Shown: positions 25,303 to 33,833 of the stretch, one piece after another | Layout of the letters: the number at the start of each line of letters is the position of its first letter | Position numbering within the stretch: position 1 is the stretch's first letter | Assembly (NCBI RefSeq): GCF_004216555.1 | Contig: NZ_SGWQ01000012.1 | Location: forward strand, 1-64,000 | DNA: 64,000 nt | Direction of reading: 5' to 3' | Source of the DNA: Herbihabitans rhizosphaerae | GTDB taxonomy: Bacteria; Actinomycetota; Actinomycetes; Mycobacteriales; Pseudonocardiaceae | The notes under the pieces: generated by a model | What the model was told of the DNA's origin: nothing | Databases searched by the model: none | Seen by the model: the letters and a program-made list of their open reading frames with translations, nothing else | Translations under genes and position numbers: made by a program

Positions 25303-26856
25303 ATGTCCGCTCCGTCCCTCGAGACGTTCAACCGGCTGCGCGCGCTGGTGGCCATCGACGACGTCGACGCGCGGCCGTCAAGGCCGGTGCACGAGGTCTT
25401 CAGCGGCAAGGAACTGGCCACCGTCCCGGTCGGCACGGCCGAGGACGTGCGGGCGGCCTTCGCCACCGCCAGGGCGGCGCAGGCGGAGTGGGCGGCGCGG
25501 CCGATCAAGGAACGCGCCGCGATCATGGAGCGGTTCCGCGACCTGGTCATCGCCAACCGGCAGTCGCTGATGGACGTGCTGCAGGCCGAGACCGGCAAGG
25601 CCCGTTCGGCTGCCCAGGAAGAGATCGTCGACATGATGCTCAACGCGCGGTACTACGCGCGTCAGGCACCGAAACTCCTTGCGCCGCAACGTGTTCACGG
25701 TCTGCTGCCCGGGCTGACCAAGACCGTCGTGCACCGTCAGCCCAAGGGTGTGGTCGGCGTGATCGCGCCGTGGAACTATCCCATGGCACTGTCCATTTCG
25801 GACTCGATCCCCGCGCTGGTGGCCGGCAACGCGGTCGTGATCAAGCCGGACAGCCAGACGCCGTACTGCACGCTGGCCAACGTCGAGCTGCTCTACCAGG
25901 CCGGCGTGCCGCGCGAGGTGCTCGCCGTGGTGCCCGGCCCCGGCTCGGTGGTCGGCAGCGAGATCGCCGAGCTGTGCGACTACCTGATGTTCACCGGCTC
26001 CACCGCGACCGGCCGGGTGCTCGCCGGGCAGGCCGGCCGGCGCCTGATCGGCTTCTCCGCCGAGTTGGGCGGCAAGAACCCGATGATCGTGCTGAACGGC
26101 GTGAACGTCGACAAGGTGGCCAAGGCGGCGCTGCGCGCGTGCTTCTCCAACGCCGGGCAGCTGTGCATCTCCATCGAGCGGATCTACGTGGAGCGCGCCG
26201 TCGCCGACGAGTTCACCCGCGCGTTCGGCGAGCAGGTGCGCGCCATGAAGCTGGGCACCGGCTACGACTTCAGCGCCGACATGGGCTCGCTGATCTCCGC
26301 CGACCAGGTCAAGACCGTGACCGAGCACGTGGCGGACGCCACGGCCAAGGGTGCCACCGTGATCGCCGGCGGCAAGGCACGGCCCGACATCGGTCCGCTG
26401 TTCTACGAGCCGACCGTGCTCACCGGGGTCACCGACGAGATGGAGTGCGGGCGCGCGGAGACCTTCGGCCCGCTGGTGTCGATCTACCCGGTGGACGACG
26501 TGGACGAGGCGGTGGAGAAGGCCAACGATTCCGAGTACGGGCTCAACGCCAGCGTGTGGGCGGCGAGTCCGGCGCAGGGCGAGGCCGTCGCGGTCAAGCT
26601 CCGCACCGGCACGGTCAACGTCGACGAGGGCTACAGCCCGGCGTACGGGAGCACGGCGGCGCCGATGGGCGGCATGGGTGCCTCCGGTGTCGGTCGCCGG
26701 CACGGTCCCGACGGACTGCTCAAGTACACCGAGTCGCAGACCGTTGCCACGACGCGGCTGGTCAACCTGGATCCGCCGATGGGCGTGCCGCAGACGTTGT
26801 GGCAGAAGGCGATGACGCCGATGATCCGCGCGGTGCAGAAGCTCCCCGGCCGCTGA
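25303..26856 (+). CDS. Succinic-semialdehyde dehydrogenase (NADP+)
   Basis: A 517-residue aldehyde dehydrogenase, closest in pattern to GabD2-type enzymes that oxidise succinic semialdehyde to succinate. It shows the cofactor motif VIAPWNYPMALS, FTGSTATGR, the general base in AELGGKNP, and the nucleophile Cys in NAGQLCISIERIYVE. The late GSTAAPMGGMGASGVGRRHG is usual for the group. The ATG 25303 is preferred over a GTG at 25294 (same frame). It stands alone behind a palindromic operator. Confidence 0.88.
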   Translation: MSAPSLETFNRLRALVAIDDVDARPSRPVHEVFSGKELATVPVGTAEDVRAAFATARAAQAEWAARPIKERAAIMERFRDLVIANRQSLMDVLQAETGKARSAAQEEIVDMMLNARYYARQAPKLLAPQRVHGLLPGLTKTVVHRQPKGVVGVIAPWNYPMALSISDSIPALVAGNAVVIKPDSQTPYCTLANVELLYQAGVPREVLAVVPGPGSVVGSEIAELCDYLMFTGSTATGRVLAGQAGRRLIGFSAELGGKNPMIVLNGVNVDKVAKAALRACFSNAGQLCISIERIYVERAVADEFTRAFGEQVRAMKLGTGYDFSADMGSLISADQVKTVTEHVADATAKGATVIAGGKARPDIGPLFYEPTVLTGVTDEMECGRAETFGPLVSIYPVDDVDEAVEKANDSEYGLNASVWAASPAQGEAVAVKLRTGTVNVDEGYSPAYGSTAAPMGGMGASGVGRRHGPDGLLKYTESQTVATTRLVNLDPPMGVPQTLWQKAMTPMIRAVQKLPGR

Positions 26857-26860
26857 CGGC

Positions 26861-27016
26861 TCAGTACCAGTGGGCTCGGCCGCCCACCTTCGTGCCGGCG
26901 CGGCCCAGCACGAACAGCACGGCGCCGATCACGACGAGCGCGATTCCGATCGACCACAGAATGGAAACGTTGGCGACGAGCCCGATCACTAAGAGAATGA
27001 TTCCGAGAGTGATCAC
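26861..27016 (-). CDS. Small two-helix membrane protein (DUF6131-like)
   Basis: A 51-residue protein made of two hydrophobic helices (VITLGIILLVIGLVANVSIL and IGIALVVIGAVLFVLGRAG) and a short basic tail ending HWY. Small actinobacterial membrane proteins of this pattern are grouped as DUF6131; function unknown. The GTG 27016 follows a strong CAGGAGG site. It is convergent with the aldehyde dehydrogenase gene, with stops a few bases apart. Confidence 0.75.
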   Translation of the reverse strand: MITLGIILLVIGLVANVSILWSIGIALVVIGAVLFVLGRAGTKVGGRAHWY

Positions 27017-27125
27017 GAAAACCTCCTGATTGGAGCGCCGCGTGGGGACCGGTGCGGCGATCGGGGGTCGGGACGACCGAGTCCGGATGCCCGTTTTCGC
27101 CCGGTTCATGCGGGAGGATTTCCTG

Positions 27126-27698
27126 TCATCGCCCGGGGTCGTCGTGTGAACGGTTGAGGAGCAGGCCACTGGCGCGAGCCATGACCTGGGCGCGGGTGCG
27201 GCCGGGGTGATCGGCGGCGAGGAAGTGGCTGCCGATGGCCATGCAGAAGGCGAGCAGGCTGCGCGCCTCGACCTCGTCCGGGTCGGGGCAGAAGGTGCTG
27301 ATCGCGTCCCGGAGCAGTCGCATGCGACTGTTGTCCACGCGCCGCAGTCGCTCGGCGACCTCCTCGTCGCGGCGAGCCCAGTCGCGGACGGCCAGGTCGA
27401 TGGGGAACAGGCGGTCGTTGGAGAAGGTGAGCTGTCCGGCCAGCCGGACCTTGTCCAGCGCGTCGCCGCCCTCCTGCTCGATCCGCTCAAAGACGTCGTC
27501 GACGCTCTCGCGCTCCCAGGTGTCCAGCATCTCGGTCAGCAGCGCGCCACGGTCGGCGAAGTAGCCGTAGAACCCGCCCTTGGTGACGCCGAGCGCCTTG
27601 GCCAGGGCTTCGACGCGCACGGCGTCCACGCCGCCATCGGCCAGTGCTCGCAGACCTGCTTCGACCCACATCTCACGCGGTGTGCGCAGCGCGCCCAT
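27126..27698 (-). CDS. TetR-family transcriptional repressor
   Basis: A 190-residue regulator with a clear N-terminal helix-turn-helix (MWVEAGLRALADGGVDAVRV, then ALGVTKGGFYGYFADRGAL). The C-terminal ligand domain has no recognisable family. The ATG 27698 follows GAGGTGGG. It is divergent from a small monooxygenase gene, and two identical-type operators lie between them, the classic arrangement for autoregulation plus control of the partner. Confidence 0.88.
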   Translation of the reverse strand: MGALRTPREMWVEAGLRALADGGVDAVRVEALAKALGVTKGGFYGYFADRGALLTEMLDTWERESVDDVFERIEQEGGDALDKVRLAGQLTFSNDRLFPIDLAVRDWARRDEEVAERLRRVDNSRMRLLRDAISTFCPDPDEVEARSLLAFCMAIGSHFLAADHPGRTRAQVMARASGLLLNRSHDDPGR

Positions 27699-27718
27699 CG
27701 AGTGACCCACCTCTCGTT

Positions 27719-27769
27719 GTACGTTGCCGTATAACTGTCCTAGTCTCGGCTTGTACGCAACCGTATAAC
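27719..27769. promoter_or_regulatory. Paired TetR operators in the divergent promoter
   Basis: Two 17-bp sites, GTACGTTGCCGTATAAC (27719-27735) and GTACGCAACCGTATAAC (27753-27769), are direct repeats 34 bp apart. Each contains the short palindrome TACG-N4-CGTA. They lie between the divergent TetR and monooxygenase genes, so binding would control both. Confidence 0.7.
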
Positions 27770-27786
27770 GCGAGAGGGGCACTGTC

Positions 27787-28056
27787 ATGTCGTTCGGATT
27801 CGTCGCCTTCCACTACCCGGCTCCCGAGCACTTCGAGGAGTTCGTCGAGGGCTGTCACGAGGTCATCGCCGCCGGGCGCGCGCAGCCGGGCTTCGAGCGT
27901 GCCGATGTCTGGGTCACTCCCGACGGCGAAGCCGTCGTGACGATCGCGTCGTTCGAGTCCGAGGAGGCGTTCCAGGCGGCGGCCGAGGCGATCGGCCCGC
28001 AGTCCGAGGAGCAGGAGATCAAGCCCCGCCAGATCCACTTCCTCCAGTCGCGGTGA
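27787..28056 (+). CDS. Antibiotic-biosynthesis-monooxygenase (ABM)-domain protein
   Basis: An 89-residue protein with one ferredoxin-like ABM domain: FVAFHYPAPEHFEEFVEGCH, then GFERADVWVTPDGEAVVTIA and SFESEEAFQAAAEA. Members are small dimeric monooxygenases or heme/quinone-modifying enzymes, and some act in detoxification. It is controlled by the divergent TetR gene through paired operators. ATG 27787 follows GAGAGGGGC. The precise substrate is unknown. Confidence 0.75.
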   Translation: MSFGFVAFHYPAPEHFEEFVEGCHEVIAAGRAQPGFERADVWVTPDGEAVVTIASFESEEAFQAAAEAIGPQSEEQEIKPRQIHFLQSR

Positions 28057-28395
28057 GGGCGCCGGAGCGGTGGTCGGCCAGAAGGTGGGAGACGGTTTCC
28101 TGGGCGCAGGTCCGGTTGGTGCCGATGACCCCGGTCGGGCCTCGTTTGATCCAGCCGGCGGTGTAGACGCCTGGCACCGCTCGTCTGTCGCGGCCGAACA
28201 CGCGGCCACCGTCGTGGGGGACGGTGCCAGTATCGGGGCGAAACTGACGCTGGCGGGGGGACGGCCGAGGAAACCGATCGCCGGAATCACCAGCGCGGTC
28301 TCGATGACGGCCCGCTCGTTTGTCGCCGCCAGGGGCGTGTGGCGAACCTCGACCGCCGACCGCGTGACGGGAGCGGCGACTGGACGTGAGCCCAT
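28019..28395 (-). pseudogene. C-terminal remnant of a ferredoxin-NADP reductase (FprA-like)
   Basis: On the minus strand, ETALVIPAIGFLGRP occurs in one frame and VPGVYTAGWIKRGPTGVIGT followed by NRTCAQETVSHLLADH in another. Both match the C-terminal part of adrenodoxin-reductase-like ferredoxin-NADP reductases (GWIKRGPxGVIGTN is diagnostic). The FAD-binding N-terminal half is absent and the frame is broken, so this is a gene remnant. It overlaps the end of the ABM gene. Confidence 0.7.
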
Positions 28396-28433
28396 TGGGC
28401 GGGGTCCGGGGGTGGCGCCCGAGAGAACATAGC

Positions 28434-28480
28434 AACGAGCCGTCGCGCTCCCTCCTTTGAAGTCAACGCGACGGCCCGTT
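28434..28480. terminator. Hairpin terminator
   Basis: AACGAGCCGTCGCG (28434-28447) pairs with 28467-28480, 14 bp with a single mismatch and a 19-base loop. It lies just beyond the end of the minus-strand amidase gene and is a likely terminator for it. Confidence 0.55.
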
Positions 28481-28499
28481 CCTTGCTTGCGTTTGGCGT

Positions 28500-29623
28500 C
28501 TACCTATGTACGGTGCCCGTAGTATTTGCACGTGCCGGATCTGGCGGTACCTGGGCCAGCAGTTCAGACAGCCTATAGTCCAGTCGATCGGTCGTATGAT
28601 AGGAAAGATAAATTGAGTCAAGCTTAGGTCCGTCGTACCTAGTAACAATCATCGAATGGTCGAGCTTCCCATCCGGCGTTGCCGAGCCATTAGCGTTTTC
28701 CCAGTCGACCTGTACGACATCGGCACCGCCCAGGTCTTCAAAGTATTGCAGCAAGTACGTCCGCTTCGAATGCTCGGTTGCGAAAAAGAACCAATCATGT
28801 GACACGGGCCAGGTGGGAGGATGGATATCGGCCCACCACCAACCCTTCTTGGGCTCGTTGGTATTGTAGACGAACTCCCATCCGCCGGCTCTCAATGATT
28901 GAGAACAAAGTTCATGCAGTCGTTCCCGAAGCTGGCATATTCGGGGTTGCGCCCTAATGCCCGCCTTCGCGCGTAATCGATCATTGCGCCGTAGTCGTAT
29001 GACCGTGAACTCATTTCCTTCTTATCGAGGTGGTTTCCGCCGGATGTGCCCGCCACGGCTAGAGGAGCTCCCAAGGGCGGCGTAGCCGTGCCTGGTGTGG
29101 TCAGCCTCAACGGTGTACTCGGCGACACGTATGTGAACGGTCCGATCGAACCGCGCGGAACATCGGCCCTATCGTCGGCCAGGCGCCATCCTTCCGCTAC
29201 CTTCGCGAATGTCAGTTTGCGCCTGAGCCTGTACTCGCTCGCACTCGGTGCGTCGGGTGCGGAGAGACGACTGTAGAACAGCTTAGTCGACTCGGTCAGA
29301 TCGACTTCAGCTGATCCGGGCAGAACCTTGACAGCGTGTGGAGTCACGTCGACCTTGGCGGCGCGGTATCCACCGTCAAGCTCTTCAAGTCGCGCCGTCC
29401 GTGAATCAAGCTCGGTGAATTCTAGGCCGAGCCTCCAGCGCATCTCGTTTGTGGTGGCCACTGAAATGTGCGTGGCGTCGGGTCCGCCGACGGTTGCGCG
29501 GTCCGCACGTTCCTCGAGGTAGCGTACGGATAGACCAAGAATGTCCCTCTCGTCATTCCTTTCTTCTGGATTAGAAGCGTTTGCGTGTGCTGGCACGACA
29601 CCCAAGAAGGATGTGGCAAACAC
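28500..29623 (-). pseudogene. Secreted Amidase_6-domain protein, split by a frameshift
   Basis: The upstream frame (29623 to 28892) encodes a signal-peptide-like start (ATSFLGVVPAHANA), a middle domain and the catalytic start of a putative amidase domain (SYDYGAMIDYARRRALGRNP, then EYASFGNDCMNFV with the active-site Cys). It stops at 28892. The adjoining frame continues exactly where the family would: RAGGWEFVYN, WWWADIHPPTWPVSHDW and LDHSMIVTRYDG with the catalytic His. Restoring one T in GTTCTCAATC would read NFVSQSLRAGGW. A single-base loss therefore splits the gene. The region is clearly less GC-rich than the core genome. Confidence 0.72.
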
Positions 29624-29910
29624 AAGTATGCTCCCCGTATAAGAATCGATCTCACGGAAACCTTCTCCCAGTAGGTAATAACCGTCGAGACCTGGACTGA
29701 CACGTCCGATTCATCGTTGAACCCCCAGTGCGAACCCCCGTATCAGTGTCTACTCTGGTTGCGCGCTGGGTGTCGATCGGCCATAAGAGTGAATGATCCC
29801 AACATCCTGTAGACGCAGTGCGTATAGTGGCAACATGGGGTCTGGTTGAGACTGTTGAGCTAAGGTTGCTCTGGGGATATCTGGTCGGTCGATGAGAGGG
29901 TCCATCCGTC

Positions 29911-30543
29911 ATGTCGCGACGTTGGTGCGCAATCGCCTTGGCGGCCGTCATCCTGGCGATGGCAGCGTGTGGCACAAGCCCTGCCGTGGAGCCACCTGTC
30001 AGTACGCCGTTGCGCACGATGGCCGAAAGCGCTACTGGCTCACGTGATCCACATCTTGAGACAAGACTACGCAGCCAGCTAATCGGGGCGCTGCCGCCTG
30101 CCCGCATACAGGATGTCCGTTCCTCCGTTATTTCGCGCAAGGACGGCCAGACCCTGCACGTGGCGGCTCTAGTTGCCGACGAGGATGGGCATCATGGCGT
30201 GGTTGCCGTGACCATGGATAAGCCGCCGCTTTCGATCGGCGAGATGTCCTGCCTGCCGCCCCTGTTTAAGAATTGCAGCCAGCGAGACTCGAGGAGTGGG
30301 CCGGTAGTAATCACTGATCAGAGCGCACCGGAAATTAAGCCTGGATATCGGTTCTTGCTGGCGGAACTCTACAAGCGAGATGCGCAGAGTTCGACTAACC
30401 GCGGCGCAGTGGTCATGTCAGTAAGAGCGATGGATCAACCGAGAAGCGCGGCGAACCAATTCTGGGACGGCGGTTCTCCCGTCGCGGAAGTGCCTCTAAC
30501 CTTAGATCAGATTATGGCGCTGGTCGAAGCGATGTATCCGTAA
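29911..30543 (+). CDS. Hypothetical lipoprotein
   Basis: A 210-residue protein with a lipobox (AIALAAVILAMAAC, modified Cys near residue 20) and a beta-rich exported part with a SCLPPLFKNC segment, possibly a disulfide. No named domain was recognised. The base composition is lower in GC than the core, as for the adjacent amidase, suggesting both belong to one acquired islet next to the tRNA gene. Confidence 0.6.
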   Translation: MSRRWCAIALAAVILAMAACGTSPAVEPPVSTPLRTMAESATGSRDPHLETRLRSQLIGALPPARIQDVRSSVISRKDGQTLHVAALVADEDGHHGVVAVTMDKPPLSIGEMSCLPPLFKNCSQRDSRSGPVVITDQSAPEIKPGYRFLLAELYKRDAQSSTNRGAVVMSVRAMDQPRSAANQFWDGGSPVAEVPLTLDQIMALVEAMYP

Positions 30544-30971
30544 GTCGCATGCCCTGAACGACGAGCCGGTCCAGGACGATCAAGCAAGGTGGGGTCGATC
30601 GCAATCTCGTATCGAATCCGTGTCGTGGCTCCACGACTATTAGCTCAAGGTAGCGGTCCATGAGATGGTTAACGGCGTCTTGGTGCGGATTTCGTCGCTC
30701 GTTGACTTCATTGATAAATCACGCCTCGATGGCCTCGGCGGCATCCCATGCATTAGGCGTGTCGGCCAACACCGTGTCGGTGATGCCGTCTTGCGGCGGC
30801 TCCCGGGTCGCGGCTGGCGTGGCCCCGCACACGCAGTGACCCGCTCGGAAAGGTGTCGATGATGCCGCGAGCGCGCCGCTTTGGGCCGGTTCGACGGGTT
30901 GCGATGGCGTCACGGTACCCAGTCGGTGTCACGTTTACCCAGGTCGGCTAGCTGGACACGGCCTCTGACCT
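30544..30971. other. Region without a supportable gene
   Basis: This interval between the lipoprotein gene and tRNA-Arg holds only short overlapping frames (up to 65 codons) with no recognisable family, no ribosome sites and no integrase remnant. It may be the inner edge of an acquired islet at the tRNA 3' end, but no duplicated tRNA end was found. Confidence 0.4.
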
Positions 30972-31047
30972 TGGTGCCCTTGACAGGATTCGAACCTGTG
31001 ACACCTGCCTCCGGAGGGCAGTGCTCTATCCACTGAGCTACAAGGGC
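30972..31047 (-). tRNA. tRNA-Arg (CCG)
   Basis: The minus strand folds as a cloverleaf: acceptor GCCCTTG/CAAGGGC, D arm with AGCTCAGTGG, anticodon stem CTGCC/GGCAG around loop CTCCGGA (anticodon CCG), T arm with GGTTCGAATCC. The discriminator is A and the CCA end is encoded (30972-30974). It reads CGG codons, which are abundant in this genome. Confidence 0.95.
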
Positions 31048-31122
31048 GTTCGCTCGATGCGTAGAGGTTACAGCACCTCTCAGTGTGTCCTGCACCGCAT
31101 CCGACCATCGTCGGATTGTACT

Positions 31123-31132
31123 CATGCGCATG
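31123..31132. promoter_or_regulatory. Possible metal-sensor operator before the CDF gene
   Basis: CATGCGCATG is a perfect 10-bp palindrome about 40 bases upstream of the cation exporter gene, in an AT-richer stretch. Similar TATGCGCATA-like sites are used by ArsR/SmtB metal sensors. No sensor gene is adjacent, so this is tentative. Confidence 0.3.
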
Positions 31133-31170
31133 TGACTATATGTTGGAGGTGACGGAAGGGGACAGTCGAC

Positions 31171-32088
31171 ATGGGGCACGGTCACGGGCACGGGGTTGGC
31201 GCGGGACAGAGCGCCAGCGGCAAGCACGTCGGTCGGCTGTGGGCGGCGTTCGGGATCGGCGCGACGTTCATGGTGCTGGAGCTCGTCGTCGGGTTCACCA
31301 CATCGTCGCTCGCCCTGATCTCTGACGGCGCGCACATGGTGACCGACGTGGTCGGCGTGGGCCTCGCGCTCACCGCGATCCTCATGGCCCGCCGCGCGAA
31401 CAAGGCGCCGGGGCGCACCTACGGGCTCTACCGCGCCGAGGTCCTCGCCGCGCTGGCCAATGCCGTGCTCCTGTTCGGCGCGGCGGGTTACGTCGTGATC
31501 GAAGCTGTCGGGCGCTTCGCCGACCCGCCGGCGGTGCCGGGCGCGCCGGTGCTGCTCGTCGCGACCGCCGGCCTGCTCGCCAACCTCGTGTCCTTCGCGC
31601 TGCTGCGGGGCGGCGCCGAGGAGAGCATCAACGTCCGCGGCGCCTACCTCGAGGTGCTCGCCGACCTGATCGGCTCGGTCGGCGTACTCGTGAGCGGCGC
31701 GGTGATCCTGCTGACCGGCTGGCGGTACGCGGACCCGATCATGGGTGTGGCGATCGGCCTGTTCGTGCTCCCGCGCACCTGGAAGCTGGCTCGCCGCGCA
31801 CTCCACATTCTCTTCCAGCACGCGCCGGAGCGGCTCGACATCGACGAGATGCGCACCGCGCTCGGGCGGCTCTCCGAGGTCGACGAGGTGCACGACCTGC
31901 ACGTGTGGACCCTGACCTCGGGCATGGAGGTGGCCTCCGCACACCTCACGATCACCGAGAAGGCGAACCCGACCACGGTACTGTCCGACGCGCAGAGCCT
32001 GCTGGCGCGCGAGTACAACATCGAGCACGCCACCCTGCAGATCGAGACGCGCGGGTCGGCCGAGCGCTGCCGCGAGATGTCCTGGTGA
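31171..32088 (+). CDS. Cation diffusion facilitator (CzcD-like Zn/Cd/Co exporter)
   Basis: A 305-residue membrane protein with six predicted helices and a cytoplasmic C-terminal domain. The His-rich start MGHGHGHG and the metal-site motif ALISDGAHMVTD (HxxxD), repeated in the fifth helix region, are characteristic of CzcD-type exporters. The C-terminal HDLHVWTLTSGMEVASAH is also typical. It expels divalent metal ions by proton antiport. ATG 31171 follows GGAAGGGGAC. Confidence 0.9.
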   Translation: MGHGHGHGVGAGQSASGKHVGRLWAAFGIGATFMVLELVVGFTTSSLALISDGAHMVTDVVGVGLALTAILMARRANKAPGRTYGLYRAEVLAALANAVLLFGAAGYVVIEAVGRFADPPAVPGAPVLLVATAGLLANLVSFALLRGGAEESINVRGAYLEVLADLIGSVGVLVSGAVILLTGWRYADPIMGVAIGLFVLPRTWKLARRALHILFQHAPERLDIDEMRTALGRLSEVDEVHDLHVWTLTSGMEVASAHLTITEKANPTTVLSDAQSLLAREYNIEHATLQIETRGSAERCREMSW

Positions 32089-32102
32089 TCAGGGCCGCGT
32101 GA

Positions 32103-32828
32103 TCACGGCAGCGGCGCGGCTCCACGCTGGGCGAGCAGGGTGGTCATGAACTCGACCTCCTTCTTCTGCCCGTCCACCATCTTCTGCGCGAGGTTGCGCA
32201 CGTACGGCTCGGTCGCCCGTTGTGCCGCGAACTGCGCCATGCCGAGCCCGCCCTGATGGTGGCGCAACATCAGCTGCAGGAAGAACACGTCGAGTTCCGG
32301 GCCGCGCAGCGCGCGCAGCTTGTTCAGCTCCTCGGTGGAGGCCATGCCCGGCATGCGGGCCATCCCGCCGTCGGGCATCGGCTGACCACCGTGCGCGTGC
32401 CCGCCGGCGCCGGACATCCACGTCATGTACTGCCGCCCGTGCACCGCCTCGGGCTGGCCCCACACGGTCAGCCAGCCGGCCATCTCGCCGACCTGCCCGA
32501 GCTGGGTGGACTGGATGTCGAACGCCAGTCGCCGCACGGACTCGTCGGTGGACGTCTCCCGCGCGATGTTCGCCATCGTGACCGCCTGCAGGTGGTGCAC
32601 CTGCATGTCCTGCGAGAACCCGACGTCCACCGAGCCCTCGGTAGGCTTGGTCGGCTCGTCGACGGTCGCGAACGTGATCAGCATGCCGATCGCGGCGCCG
32701 ACCAGGAGCACGGCCAGCGCGGCGGCCGACAGCACCAACGCACGCGGGGCCTGCCTGCTGGGCCGCTCCTCGTCGGCGAGCTGGTCGTCCTGGACCTCGG
32801 TGTCCTCAGAAGCCACGCCGTGCGTCAC
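32103..32828 (-). CDS. DUF305 family exported protein
   Basis: A 241-residue protein with one N-terminal transmembrane anchor (LVLSAAALAVLLVGAAIGML) and an exported DUF305 domain: FSQDMQVHHLQAVTMANIA and LMLRHHQGGLGMAQFA. The paired His motifs and ferritin-like helices of this family are thought to bind metal, often copper; the function is not settled. A Met/His-rich loop (GGHAHGGQPMPDGGMARM) lies between. It overlaps the preceding DUF3105 gene by 4 bases (GTGA) and so is co-translated with it. Confidence 0.88.
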   Translation of the reverse strand: MTHGVASEDTEVQDDQLADEERPSRQAPRALVLSAAALAVLLVGAAIGMLITFATVDEPTKPTEGSVDVGFSQDMQVHHLQAVTMANIARETSTDESVRRLAFDIQSTQLGQVGEMAGWLTVWGQPEAVHGRQYMTWMSGAGGHAHGGQPMPDGGMARMPGMASTEELNKLRALRGPELDVFFLQLMLRHHQGGLGMAQFAAQRATEPYVRNLAQKMVDGQKKEVEFMTTLLAQRGAAPLP

Positions 32829-33691
32829 CTATTCGCCGGGGGCTGACCCGCTGGCGGTTGACCGGCCGGGGGCTGGCCCGCCGGAGGCTGGCCGGCGGGC
32901 GGCTGCTGACCACCCGGCGGAACCTGCGGCGTGCCCATGCCGGTGTTCTGGCCCGGGTTGTCGAAGGCGCCCTTGCCGTCCATGCTCACCGAGCCGGGCG
33001 GCGGAGGCGCCGGGTCGAACGGCGGCGGCGCGGCGGGGTCGAAGTACGGCGGGCCGGGGGAGTCACAGCTGCCGCGCGGCTCGGGGTTCTGGTACTGGTT
33101 CTGCCGCAGCGACTTGATGAACTGGTCGACCCGCTCGTCGTCGGGGTTGTCCAGCTTCAACTGGTGGCCCCAGGACGACAGCGCGATCGGCTTGTCCAGC
33201 CCCGGGTAGGGCGACATGATCATGTACGGCTGGCCCTCGACCTTGCTCTTGAGCTTGTCGACCGCCGCGTCCTTGATCTGGTCCGGGTTGTAGGCGATCC
33301 ACACCGAGCCGTGCTCGAGCGAGTGCACCATGTTCTCGTTGCGGACCGCCGTCTTGTACACCACGCCGGTGCAGTCGGCCCAGGCCTCGTCGTGCGGGCC
33401 GCCGAACGGAGGCGACTGGTCGTAGATGACTCGCTGGGTGCCCTTGACGTGCTTGCCGGCCTCGTATTTCGTCCGCACGACGCCCTCGATGTTCTCCGAC
33501 GGGTCCTTGTTGTCCTCGGAGACCTTGAACTGCTGGCTGTCGGAGATCTGCACGTAGGCATATCCGAACACGCCGCCGGCGAGCAGCACCACCGCGATGA
33601 CCGCGAAGATCGTGCCCCAGGGCTTCGGCTTGTTCGCGACGACGGAGGCTCGTGCCGCACGCACGCTCTTGTTCTTCGTACCGCTGGCCAT
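32825..33691 (-). CDS. DUF3105 family membrane-anchored protein with PPAGQ repeats
   Basis: A 288-residue protein with a transmembrane helix near residues 27-48 (TIFAVIAVVLLAGGVFGYAY) and the DUF3105 domain (RVIYDQSPPFGGPHDEAWAD, MVHSLEHGSVWIAY, then YPGLDKPIALSSWGHQLKLD). The extracytoplasmic C-terminal third is low-complexity, Pro-rich and ends with five PPAGQ-type units. Conserved His residues suggest metal binding, but the role is unknown. It pairs with the DUF305 gene in one operon. Confidence 0.87.
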   Translation of the reverse strand: MASGTKNKSVRAARASVVANKPKPWGTIFAVIAVVLLAGGVFGYAYVQISDSQQFKVSEDNKDPSENIEGVVRTKYEAGKHVKGTQRVIYDQSPPFGGPHDEAWADCTGVVYKTAVRNENMVHSLEHGSVWIAYNPDQIKDAAVDKLKSKVEGQPYMIMSPYPGLDKPIALSSWGHQLKLDNPDDERVDQFIKSLRQNQYQNPEPRGSCDSPGPPYFDPAAPPPFDPAPPPPGSVSMDGKGAFDNPGQNTGMGTPQVPPGGQQPPAGQPPAGQPPAGQPPAGQPPANR

Positions 33692-33833
33692 CCTCAGCCC
33701 TGCCCCGTCTCGTCACGGATGATGTGCGTCGGCCAGTCTAAGGAACTCGTGTCTGGTCCCGGTCAACGGCCACCGAATCGTGGGCGAGGAACGGGTTCGC
33801 AGCGCCTGACGGCCCGCACATAGACTCCTCAGG

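Noticed and set aside
30972-31047. Integration site of a complete genomic island at tRNA-Arg
   Set aside because: No integrase and no duplicated tRNA end was found within the window; kept only as a possibility for the AT-richer islet.
30910-32028. A 372-codon minus-strand frame across the CDF gene and tRNA-Arg
   Set aside because: It reads through the tRNA gene and opposite a well-supported exporter gene; no recognisable domain.
32840-32930. Tandem DNA repeat suspected as a mobile or CRISPR element
   Set aside because: It is the in-frame PPAGQ coding repeat at the end of the DUF3105 protein.
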